Assembly: GCA_017534885.1 (NCBI GenBank)
Contig: JAFXVR010000067.1
Span: 1-32,563 of the forward strand
Source of the DNA: Clostridia bacterium
GTDB taxonomy: Bacteria > Bacillota > Clostridia > Christensenellales > Aristaeellaceae
DNA length: 32,563 nt
Direction: 5' to 3'
Positions 1-7,148 of this stretch are shown here, piece by piece (the stretch's first letter is position 1; each line of letters begins with the position of its first letter). Below the pieces are notes generated by a model. It did no database searches and had not been told where the DNA came from. It saw only the letters and a list, made by a program, of their open reading frames with translations. Both the position numbers and the translations under genes were made by a program.

Positions 1-51
1 CATATCATCCTCAAACACTCGATCCTCTCCTCGATCTGATCCTTTCTTGCC

Positions 52-128
52 GTTGCATTTAGTCTGTCCACCCCCTTCGACAGTCTAAATGCAACGTTGC
101 GTTTACTCTGTCCTTGTTGCGTTTAGGT
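52..128. repeat. Cluster of degenerate GTTGCRTTTA repeats, one inverted
   Basis: Three direct copies of a unit resembling GTTGCRTTTAnTCTGTCC begin at 52, 96 and 116 (the third diverges after GTTGCGTTTAG). One inverted copy lies at 79-95. Copies 52-68 and 79-95 form a near-perfect 17-bp stem with a 10-nt loop, and the inverted copy plus the next direct copy make a palindrome centred on GCAACGTTGC (91-100). It is not followed by a T run, so it is not an obvious terminator. It could be a transposon end or a protein-binding array. Confidence 0.6.
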
Positions 129-215
129 TGGCAATTGACCGCCCCGGATTCCGCCGCTCTTGTATCCTTTCGGTTTTCTTTCGGGTTTGTTTCACAAATG
201 AAGGGCTCCCGCCTA

Positions 216-244
216 TTGCACTTTCGGATAAAATCGGTTATAAT
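216..244 (+). promoter_or_regulatory. Sigma-A-type promoter of the small P-loop gene
   Basis: TTGCAC (216-221), a 17-bp spacer, then a perfect TATAAT (239-244). It lies 34 bp before the start codon at 278, which also has an AAAGGAGG ribosome binding site at 261-268. Confidence 0.75.
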
Positions 245-277
245 GCTGTCAGCAGCAATACAAAGGAGGTTTTTCCC

Positions 278-688
278 ATGATACAGATCATCGCGGGCAA
301 GAAGGGTTCCGGGAAGACCAAGCGGCTGATTGACATGACCAACGCGACGGCGGCTGAATCCCACAGCGATGTGGTATTCCTTGACGACGACAACAGCTAC
401 ATGTTCGATATTGACCGGAAGGTGCGCTTCGTGAACGCGGCTGACTACCATGTGCACACCCCGGATATGTTTATCGGCTTCCTGGGCGGCATGCTCAGCC
501 AGAATTTCGATATTGGCACCGTATTCATTGACGCCTTCACCCGCCTGTGCAAGACAGAGCTGAGCAAGGCCGGCAGTCTCTTTGACGCGATGAACGAGCT
601 GAGCGAGAAGCATGGTGTGAACTTCGTGCTCTCCGTCAGCGCCGACGTGTCCGAGCTCCCCGAATTCATGCAGAAATATGTGATCTGA
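278..688 (+). CDS. Small P-loop ATP-binding protein
   Basis: A 136-residue protein of unknown role with a clear nucleotide-binding signature. The Walker A motif GKKGSGKT sits at residues 7-14 directly after the first beta strand, and a hydrophobic strand ending in Asp (VFID, D85) is a likely Walker B. Nothing else is attached: no membrane segment, helicase or kinase domain, so it is close to a minimal P-loop fold. The longer open frame starting at 89 is rejected because the ATG at 278 has AAAGGAGG ten bases upstream and its own consensus promoter. It stands alone, upstream of thrC and on the same strand, separated by about 150 bp. Similar short proteins in Clostridia are usually annotated only as ATP-binding protein. 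I do not assign a substrate. Confidence 0.7.
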   Translation: MIQIIAGKKGSGKTKRLIDMTNATAAESHSDVVFLDDDNSYMFDIDRKVRFVNAADYHVHTPDMFIGFLGGMLSQNFDIGTVFIDAFTRLCKTELSKAGSLFDAMNELSEKHGVNFVLSVSADVSELPEFMQKYVI

Positions 689-729
689 TCGTACCGACGG
701 GCCCCAAGCCCACACATGCGTTAGACCAG

Positions 730-760
730 CGGGGGCGGCGGTGCGCTGTCCCCGTTTCTT
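730..760 (+). terminator. Possible weak terminator after the P-loop gene
   Basis: CGGGG (730-734) can pair with CCCCG (750-754), followed by TTTCTT. The stem is only 5 bp with a 15-nt loop and competing pairings exist, so this is tentative. Confidence 0.3.
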
Positions 761-836
761 CTGCATCCATTGTTATTGATTTATCAGCACCCCGGTGCAT
801 TTTCATCCTATTTCTATATAAGGAAGGGTGAACCCT

Positions 837-2330
837 ATGTCCTACTTCTCGACGCGGAACGGAACAGTGGTCACGGCCTCCCAGGCCATCCTGACCGGCC
901 TGGCGCCCGATGGCGGACTCTTTGTGCCGTCCATGTTTCCCCAGCTCGGCCTGCGCGATATCCAGGCCATGCAGGGGCTGAGCTATGTTGAGGGCGCAAA
1001 GCAGATCGTGTCCGCCTTCCTGGAGGATTACAGCCCCGGCGAGGTGGGCGCGTCCTGCTACGAAGCCTACGGCACAGGCCGTTTTGACGATCCCGGTGTC
1101 GCGCCCCTGAAAAATGTGGACAGCAACACCTTCCTGCTGGAGCTTTTCCACGGGCCGACCCTGGCTTTCAAGGACATGGCGCTGCAGCTTCTGCCCCGGC
1201 TGCTGACTGCGGCCGCCCGCAAGCAGGGCGAGGAGCGGGAGATCGCCATCCTGGTGGCCACCAGCGGCGACACGGGCAAGGCGGCCCTGGAAGGCTTCCT
1301 GGATGTGCCCGGCACCTCCTGCACGGTGTTCTACCCCAAGGAAGGCGTCAGCGATGTGCAGAAGCTGCAGATGGTCACCACGGGCGGCAGCAATACCCGG
1401 GTCATCGCGGTGGAGGGCAACTTTGACGACTGCCAGCGCGGGGTCAAAGCGCTCTTCTCCTCGGAGGATTTCCGGCAGAAGATGGCGGAAAAGGGCAAGG
1501 TGCTGTCCTCCGCCAATTCCATCAACCTGGGCCGGCTGATTCCCCAGGTGGTCTACTACTTCAGCGCTTATGTGGACATGATCGGCCGCGGGGTCATTCC
1601 CGCCGGAGAAGCCATCAATTTTGTGGTGCCCACCGGCAATTTCGGCAACATCCTCGCCGCCTGGTACGCCCGGGCCATGGGTCTGCCCGTGGCGAAGCTG
1701 ATCTGCGCCAGCAACCGCAACGATGTGCTGACCGACTTCTTCACCACCGGCACCTATGACATGCGCCGCATGTTCCACAAGACCATCTCCCCCTCCATGG
1801 ACATCCTGCTCTCCTCCAACCTGGAGCGCCTGCTCTACGAGGCCACCGACCGCGACGGCGCCCTCGTCAAGACCTGGATGGAGCAGCTCAGCGCCGGCGG
1901 CACCTATTCCATCGGCCAGCAGCGCTATGAGTGGCTGCGCTCCGTGTTTGAGGCCGGCTGCGCCGAGGACAGCGAGACCCTCGATGAGATCCGCCTGATG
2001 TACGGCACCCGCGGCGTCGTCCTGGATCCCCACACCGCCGTAGCCTCCTGCGTGCTGCGCAAGTACCGCGCCCGCACCCACGACGAAACCCCGGCTGTCA
2101 TCGTTTCCACCGCCTCGCCCTATAAGTTCGCGCCTGATGTCGTCCGCGCCATTCACGGCAAGGACGCCGTCGCCGGCCTCACCGCCCTCCAGTGCGCGGA
2201 AAGCCTCAATACCCTCAGCGGTCAGCCCATCCCGGATCAGGTTCGCACCCTCCCCGAGAAGCCCATCCTCCATACCGTCTCCTGCTCTGCCACCGTCGAT
2301 GCGATGGCAGCGGCTGTGCTGGAAGGGTGA
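837..2330 (+). CDS. thrC: Threonine synthase
   Basis: Converts O-phosphohomoserine to threonine plus phosphate, the last step of threonine synthesis, in the cytoplasm with PLP. The 497-residue length fits the long bacterial form. The N terminus (YFSTRNG near residue 3) is typical. The PLP lysine is K112 in HGPTLAFKDMALQ, and the phosphate-binding loop is ATSGDTGKAALEG near residues 141-153. A GTG at 828 is in frame, but AGGAAGG at 821-827 places the ATG at 837 at normal spacing, so I use that start. No other threonine-pathway gene is nearby, so it appears monocistronic. It ends at a very strong hairpin. I found no convincing promoter or leader in the 150 bp upstream. Confidence 0.95.
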   Translation: MSYFSTRNGTVVTASQAILTGLAPDGGLFVPSMFPQLGLRDIQAMQGLSYVEGAKQIVSAFLEDYSPGEVGASCYEAYGTGRFDDPGVAPLKNVDSNTFLLELFHGPTLAFKDMALQLLPRLLTAAARKQGEEREIAILVATSGDTGKAALEGFLDVPGTSCTVFYPKEGVSDVQKLQMVTTGGSNTRVIAVEGNFDDCQRGVKALFSSEDFRQKMAEKGKVLSSANSINLGRLIPQVVYYFSAYVDMIGRGVIPAGEAINFVVPTGNFGNILAAWYARAMGLPVAKLICASNRNDVLTDFFTTGTYDMRRMFHKTISPSMDILLSSNLERLLYEATDRDGALVKTWMEQLSAGGTYSIGQQRYEWLRSVFEAGCAEDSETLDEIRLMYGTRGVVLDPHTAVASCVLRKYRARTHDETPAVIVSTASPYKFAPDVVRAIHGKDAVAGLTALQCAESLNTLSGQPIPDQVRTLPEKPILHTVSCSATVDAMAAAVLEG

Positions 2331-2356
2331 TTCCTGCGATTCGATTCCTGCGATTC

Positions 2357-2408
2357 TTGGGGGAAAGGAAAACCCTTTCTTGAAAGAAAGGGTTTTCCTT
2401 TCCCCCAA
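2357..2408. terminator. Perfect 24-bp hairpin between convergent genes
   Basis: Left arm 2357-2380 and right arm 2385-2408 are exact reverse complements with a TGAA loop. It lies 26 bp after the thrC stop, with the anti-sigma gene ending on the other side at 2492, so it can serve both directions. There is no T run directly after it on the + strand; T-rich DNA (TTTTTTCTTTTTTTT) occurs about 40 bp later. It may also be a genome-wide palindromic repeat. Confidence 0.7.
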
Positions 2409-2491
2409 ACCCCCTATCCTTTCCCAAAGAACTTTTACCGATTGGGAGGGTTTTTTCTTTTTTTTGGGGGTGGGAGTTCGGGGGTGTCTGC

Positions 2492-3421
2492 TTACAGTTG
2501 TTTTTCTTTCTTTTGCTGCAGGAAGACCTGCCAGGCCAGGGTGAACAGGGCGTACAGGGCCGCCGTCAGCAGCAGGATGCTGACCAGGTCTCTCTCCATG
2601 AAGAAGCTGGCGCTGCGGTTTCCCTTGATCAGCATGTGGGCCGTGAGATAGGCCAGGGGGGCAAAGAATGCCTGCCGGGCAATCCAGCTTCTCCTGCTGC
2701 GGCGCAGAAGGAGCCAGCTCAGTCCTGATACCGGTAACAGCGCAGCCGCTATGATCACATAGTAGCCCAGCGCCAGCCTCGGCAGGATCTCGACGCCTCC
2801 GTTCAGCGCCTCTCCCCACAGGAGCCGCTGTTCGCCTCCGGCTTCATAGATCAAGCGATCCGGCACCGGGCAGAACACCATTTCGTGATACTCCCTGGCA
2901 ACGCTCCCGCCGCCTCTTGAAGTCCACCCCTGCAGCAGGACCGTTGTTGACCCGTCCTCGTCCCTGAACACAGCCTCATGGGTTCCGTTGATCCGGTCAT
3001 CCGCCTGAAGGATCAGCACTTCCACCGCCGCGTCCCCGGATTCAGATGAAGCGGCGTCTCCTTCAAACACTTCGCCGTAAGGCCTTGTTTCGATGCCCCT
3101 GATCTCAATCAGGCCCTCCTCCCACAGCACCGGCAGCATCTGATTTTCGTGACAGAAATATGTGAAGACCGCTGCAAACACGCACAGCGCAGCGATGGCG
3201 GCGGCATACCAGCGGCGCTTCCTGATTTGCCTTTTCAGCGACCGGAGGGGCTGCACCGTCTCGACAGGCGCGCCCGTCACGGTGTCCAGTTCGGACAGCT
3301 TCTGCCGGCAGGCCGGGCAGTCCGCCAGGTGCTGATCAATGAGTTCTCTGGTTTCCGGCTCCACCATGTCTTCCGCGTACAGCGGCAGCAGGTCGCGGGT
3401 GACAGCGCAAGGCAGTCTCAT
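2492..3421 (-). CDS. Anti-sigma factor with zinc-finger (HC2/ZAS-type) N terminus
   Basis: A 309-residue membrane protein that probably holds the ECF sigma factor encoded just upstream. The N-terminal 50 residues carry the zinc-associated anti-sigma pattern: Cys5, then HLADCPACRQ with an HxxxCxxC core (about residues 31-38). A first membrane helix follows near 72-91, then an extracytoplasmic region rich in acidic residues, then three more hydrophobic segments in the C-terminal third. Four membrane segments is more than the single helix of classic anti-sigma proteins. It starts 3 bp after the sigma gene, so the two are co-transcribed and probably translationally coupled. The signal it senses cannot be read from the sequence. 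Confidence 0.85.
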   Translation of the reverse strand: MRLPCAVTRDLLPLYAEDMVEPETRELIDQHLADCPACRQKLSELDTVTGAPVETVQPLRSLKRQIRKRRWYAAAIAALCVFAAVFTYFCHENQMLPVLWEEGLIEIRGIETRPYGEVFEGDAASSESGDAAVEVLILQADDRINGTHEAVFRDEDGSTTVLLQGWTSRGGGSVAREYHEMVFCPVPDRLIYEAGGEQRLLWGEALNGGVEILPRLALGYYVIIAAALLPVSGLSWLLLRRSRRSWIARQAFFAPLAYLTAHMLIKGNRSASFFMERDLVSILLLTAALYALFTLAWQVFLQQKKEKQL

Positions 3422-3424
3422 GGC

Positions 3425-3910
3425 TTATTCCTCCATTTTCTCCCTGATCTTTGCGCGGGCCCTGTGGTAGACGACACAGGCCCAGTTCTCCGATTTGCCG
3501 AAGAGCTCCCCGATATCCCGAAAGCTCAGCTGCCCCAGCGTCCGGAGGGTGAACACCTCCCGGTAGGGCTCGTCCAGGTGATGGAGAAGCCGGTGGATGC
3601 GCATGCTTTCATCCCGGCGCACAATGGCCTCCTCCGGCCCGGCTGACGGGTCCGGCAGAGGGATGGCGTCGTCAATCGGCTGAACCTTTTTCTTTCGCTG
3701 CTCTGACAGCCACAGATTCTTTGCGATGGCGCAGAGCCAGCTCTTCAGGCTGCTTTTCCCCTCAAACTGATCCAGGGAGCGCAGCGCCTTGAAAAAGGTC
3801 TCCTGGGTGATCTCCTCAGCGGTCTGCGGGTTTCCGGAGAGGGAGAGCGCATAGCGGTACACCGGATCAAAGCAGCTCTGATAGACCTGATCGAAAGCAT
3901 CTGCCTGCAT
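3425..3910 (-). CDS. ECF-family RNA polymerase sigma factor
   Basis: A 161-residue sigma-70 family protein with region 2 (FDPVYRYALSLSGNPQTAEEITQETFFKAL near the N terminus) and region 4 (EPYREVFTLRTLGQLSFRDIGELFGKSENWACVVYHRARAKI, given here in parts) joined by a short linker, the ECF layout. An upstream GTG at 3931 is in frame, but that codon begins the sequence that supplies the AAAGGAGGG ribosome binding site for the ATG at 3910, so 3910 is the real start. It is the first gene of a two-gene operon with its anti-sigma factor, and the upstream DNA contains an ECF-like promoter, which suggests autoregulation. Confidence 0.9.
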   Translation of the reverse strand: MQADAFDQVYQSCFDPVYRYALSLSGNPQTAEEITQETFFKALRSLDQFEGKSSLKSWLCAIAKNLWLSEQRKKKVQPIDDAIPLPDPSAGPEEAIVRRDESMRIHRLLHHLDEPYREVFTLRTLGQLSFRDIGELFGKSENWACVVYHRARAKIREKMEE

Positions 3911-3934
3911 GGGCTCCCACCCTCCTTTCACTCT

Positions 3935-3964
3935 ATTAGACGCGGGTCACGGAGGAATCTTACA
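3935..3964 (-). promoter_or_regulatory. Candidate ECF-sigma-dependent autoregulatory promoter
   Basis: On the minus strand TGTAAGA (3964-3958) and CGTCTAAT (3942-3935) are 15 bp apart, ending 24 bp before the sigma start codon. TGTAA/CGTC-type elements are typical of ECF promoters, and no sigma-A pair is seen here. The family assignment is by pattern only. Confidence 0.5.
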
Positions 3965-4055
3965 AACTTTTTTCCTTTACTTCAAAATCCCTGCCTTCCT
4001 TGCGAAAAACAGGGATTGACAACTCATCCGGAGCGCCTGACAGCATCTTTCGTGC

Positions 4056-4765
4056 TCACTGCTTCAGCCGCTTGTCGCTCTTTCTTGCGACCCAGGTGCC
4101 GAAGGTCTGGAAGATCTGCACGATGATGACCAGCACGATCAGCGCGGCCAGGAGCACGGCCTGATTGTAGCGCTGCTGACCCTGGGTGATGGCCAGGTTG
4201 CCCAGGCCGCCGCCGCCCACCGCGCCGGACATGGCGGTGTAGCCGAGGATGGTGGTCACCGCCGTGGTCAGGCTGGTGATCAACGAGGGCACGCTCTCCG
4301 GGAGCATCACGTGCACCACGGTCTCCCAAGCGCTGGCGCCCATGGACTGGGACATCTCGACGATGTTCGGGTTGACCTCCCGCAGGGAGCCCTCCACCAG
4401 ACGGGCCACAAAGGGGAAGGCCGCGATCACCAGGGGCACGATGACCGCCGCGTTGCCCACCGCCTTGCCCACGATGGAGCGGGTGATGGGCATCAGCACC
4501 ACGATCAGGATGATGAAAGGCGCGGAGCGGAGCAGGTTGATGAGCCAGTTGAGGAAAGCCATCAGCGGCTTGGGCAGCGGCCGGATGCCCTTCTGGTCGC
4601 CGGTCACCAGCAGCACGCCCAGCGGCAGACCAATGATCACCGCGAAAAGTGTCGCCATCAGGGTGATGTACAGGGTGACGCCCGTCTCCCGCAGGAAGTC
4701 CGCCTGAATGACCTTCCATGCCTTCTCCAGCTTGTCCGGGTTATAATATGTCGCAATGTAGTCGT

Positions 4766-4769
<4 letters not shown>
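4056..4769 (-). CDS. metI: Methionine ABC transporter permease
   Basis: The 237-residue inner-membrane subunit of the MetNIQ importer for methionine. It has five to six hydrophobic segments and the permease coupling (EAA) loop around SMGASAWETVVHVMLPESVPSL. The N-terminal stretch LRETGVTLYITLMATLFAVIIGLPLG (read here as a family trait) is characteristic of MetI. Its ATG overlaps the metN stop (ATGA), and an AAGGAGG lies inside the end of metN, so it is translationally coupled. It is the last gene of the metQ-metN-metI operon. Confidence 0.93.
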
Positions 4770-5812
<1,043 letters not shown>

Positions 5813-5898
5813 ATGTCCTCACCCTCCCCCTTCCCCATTATAAACGATCCTTCCCTTCAAAGCAACCGTCACTTTCAGCCAGGAAGCCCTTGAATCAT

Positions 5899-5931
5899 AA
5901 AAGGAGAGGAGGCCGAAGCGCTCCCCTCCCC
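5899..5931 (-). terminator. Hairpin with UUCG loop and U tract after metQ
   Basis: Read on the minus strand, GGAGGGGAG and CTCCTCTCC-type arms pair (9 bp with one G-U, a one-base bulge and two more pairs) around a TTCG loop, then TTTT. It lies just after the metQ stop and before metN, so it could end part of the transcript or protect the metQ mRNA from decay, giving excess binding protein. Confidence 0.6.
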
Positions 5932-5944
5932 TTGTATGGCTGGA

Positions 5945-6796
5945 TTACTCAGCGGCGATGCCCAGCGCGGCCAGGTCGCTCTGACGGCCGCCGTAGAGCG
6001 CCATGGGCTCCACATGGATGCCGGCGATGGTCACCAGGTGGGTGCCGTTGCCCTCGTTGAAGGAATCCTGATAGGGCTGATGGGCGAAGTAGTTGGCAAA
6101 GACGTCGCCGTTCTCCACAAAGTCATTGGGGGTCACATAGTCGGTGACCTCGCGGATGACCAGCGTGATGCCCTTTTCGGCCAGGATCTCGGCGGCGACC
6201 TTCAGCACTTCCACATGGGGCACGGGGGTCGCGGCGACTTCGATGGTCACGCCGTTCAGGGCCTCGTAGTCCACATCGGGGTCATAGCCGTCGGTGATGT
6301 TCTCCACCGTGGCCACGGCCGCGCCGGCGTAGGTCTCGTTGATGAAGTCCACCACCTTCTGGCTCTGCAGGGCAGCGGCCAGCGCCTTGGCTTCGGGGGT
6401 GTCCTGGTTGCCGTCCTTAACGCTGACGACGTTCACATAGGGGGACTCAGCGCTCTCGATCAGCAGGGAATCCGCCACAGGATTGAGGCCGTGCTGGAGA
6501 GCATAGTTGTTGTTGATGATGGCGTAGTCCACGTCGCCCAAGATCTCAGGCACGAGCGCGGCTTCCACCTCGTAGAGCTCAATCTCCACGCCGTTGGTGG
6601 ACACGATGTCGCTCTTTGTGGCCTCCAGGCCGGCATCCGGGGACAGGGTCAGCACGCCGTAGGCCTGCAGCAGCAGCAGGGCGCGGCCTTCATTGGTGGG
6701 ATCGTTGGGCACAGCGATGGTCACGGTGTCGGCGAAGGCGGTCACGGCGGTGAGCGCCAGCAGGGCGGACAGCAGAACGGCAATCAGCTTTTTCAT
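5945..6796 (-). CDS. metQ: Methionine-binding protein of the MetQ/NlpA family, circularly permuted
   Basis: The extracellular binding protein of the MetNIQ importer, 283 residues. Residues 1-22 form a signal peptide ending AFA|D (type I cleavage, no lipobox Cys). In ordinary MetQ the order is lobe with ATPVPHAEIL, then NYFQH, then PMGIYS, then VAIPNDPTN.GRALLLL, then INGNYA and a QS-E/V C terminus. Here the order is swapped: IAVPNDPTNEGRALLLL comes at 27-43, YAIINNNYA at 91-99, SPYVNV at 118-123, the usual C-terminal AALQSQKVVDFI at 141-152, then a linker (about 162-182), and only then VAATPVPHVEVL at 187-198, ANYFAHQPY at 234-242 and EPMALYGG at 263-270. All parts are present once, so this is a circular permutation. 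The start is ATG 6796 (AAGGAG just upstream), not the longer frame to 6883. Genomic context with metN-metI supports function. Confidence 0.9.
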   Translation of the reverse strand: MKKLIAVLLSALLALTAVTAFADTVTIAVPNDPTNEGRALLLLQAYGVLTLSPDAGLEATKSDIVSTNGVEIELYEVEAALVPEILGDVDYAIINNNYALQHGLNPVADSLLIESAESPYVNVVSVKDGNQDTPEAKALAAALQSQKVVDFINETYAGAAVATVENITDGYDPDVDYEALNGVTIEVAATPVPHVEVLKVAAEILAEKGITLVIREVTDYVTPNDFVENGDVFANYFAHQPYQDSFNEGNGTHLVTIAGIHVEPMALYGGRQSDLAALGIAAE

Positions 6797-6848
6797 GGGA
6801 TACGCTCCTTTTCTTTGTTGTTGTTGAGAGGAAACCGCTGCGGCAGTG

Positions 6849-6902
6849 TCAGCCCCGCATTCGGCAGCTCTCGCGGTTGACATCAGCTGGAAAGGCTCTC
6901 AT
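6849..6902 (-). CDS. Possible second short leader ORF upstream of metQ
   Basis: Seventeen codons (MRAFPADVNRESCRMRG) that begin 6 bases after a strong GGAGGAGG (6916-6909) and end with TGA. It lies between the attenuator hairpin and metQ, whose start is 52 bp further on. It has one Cys and one internal Met. The good ribosome binding site is the main support; it could tune metQ translation or be fortuitous. Confidence 0.35.
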   Translation of the reverse strand: MRAFPADVNRESCRMRG

Positions 6903-6926
6903 GGCCATCCTCCTCCGGTTCGGATC

Positions 6927-6970
6927 GTTTGAAAAGAGGGAGACTCCGTGACAGGAGCTCCCTCTCAAAC
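6927..6970 (-). terminator. Attenuator-type terminator between leader peptide and metQ
   Basis: On the minus strand GAGGGAGCTCC (6964-6954) pairs with GGAGTCTCCCTC (6947-6936) with a one-base bulge and a 6-nt loop, followed by TTTT (6935-6932). Outside this, GTTTGA (6970-6965) can pair with TCAAAC (6932-6927), extending the stem. It sits about 23 bp beyond the leader stop codon. A smaller hairpin, ACAGCC/GGCTGT on either strand (6969-6974 with 6988-6993), overlaps the leader stop codon and abuts it. The U tract is short (four), so its strength is uncertain. Confidence 0.6.
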
Positions 6971-6992
6971 AGCCCGGCCTGGAAAACGGCTG

Positions 6993-7088
6993 TCACACGG
7001 GAAATCCCATCGCGCGGCGCGCACACCAAGACATGCGCATGCAGCACATGCACATTTCCATGGTCATCTCAGTCCGCTCGTTCCGCAT
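6993..7088 (-). CDS. Met/Cys-rich leader peptide of the methionine transporter operon
   Basis: A 31-codon ORF beginning MRNERTEM and holding the run EMCMCCMRM. In all there are 8 Met (positions 1, 8, 10, 12, 14, 17, 19, 27) and 4 Cys (13, 15, 16, 22). An exact AAGGAGG (7102-7096) lies 7 bases before the ATG, and a TTGACA-17-TACCAT promoter lies just upstream. A terminator-like hairpin follows, then metQNI. This is the classic layout of a transcription attenuator, in which ribosomes stall on scarce aminoacyl-tRNAs. It would link transport of methionine to Met (and perhaps Cys) supply. The composition is far too biased for chance, but I did not find a clear antiterminator, so the mechanism is inferred. 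Confidence 0.75.
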   Translation of the reverse strand: MRNERTEMTMEMCMCCMRMSWCARRAMGFPV

Positions 7089-7119
7089 GGGATTTCCTCC
7101 TTCCCCTGATGATGGCAGT

Positions 7120-7148
7120 ATGGTAGCACACTCATACAGGGCTGTCAA
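7120..7148 (-). promoter_or_regulatory. Promoter of the leader-metQNI operon
   Basis: On the minus strand TTGACA (7148-7143), a 17-bp spacer and TACCAT (7125-7120). The -35 box lies inside the last codons of mnmG, so the operon begins right at the end of that gene. The leader peptide start is 32 bp downstream of the -10. Confidence 0.75.

Noticed and set aside
1..71. Partial minus-strand frame running off the left edge (ATARKDQIEERIECLR-like)
   Set aside because: Only about 23 codons, no ribosome binding site and it runs through the repeat cluster; too little to support.
666..2819. 717-residue open frame on the minus strand opposite thrC
   Set aside because: It is a shadow of high-GC coding DNA: repetitive Gly/Ala/His composition, no motif, and the opposite strand encodes a clear threonine synthase.
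6797..7131. S-box, T-box or other known methionine riboswitch upstream of metQ
   Set aside because: I could not find the conserved cores of these RNAs in either strand; a leader ORF with a terminator hairpin explains the region better. A covariance-model search would decide.
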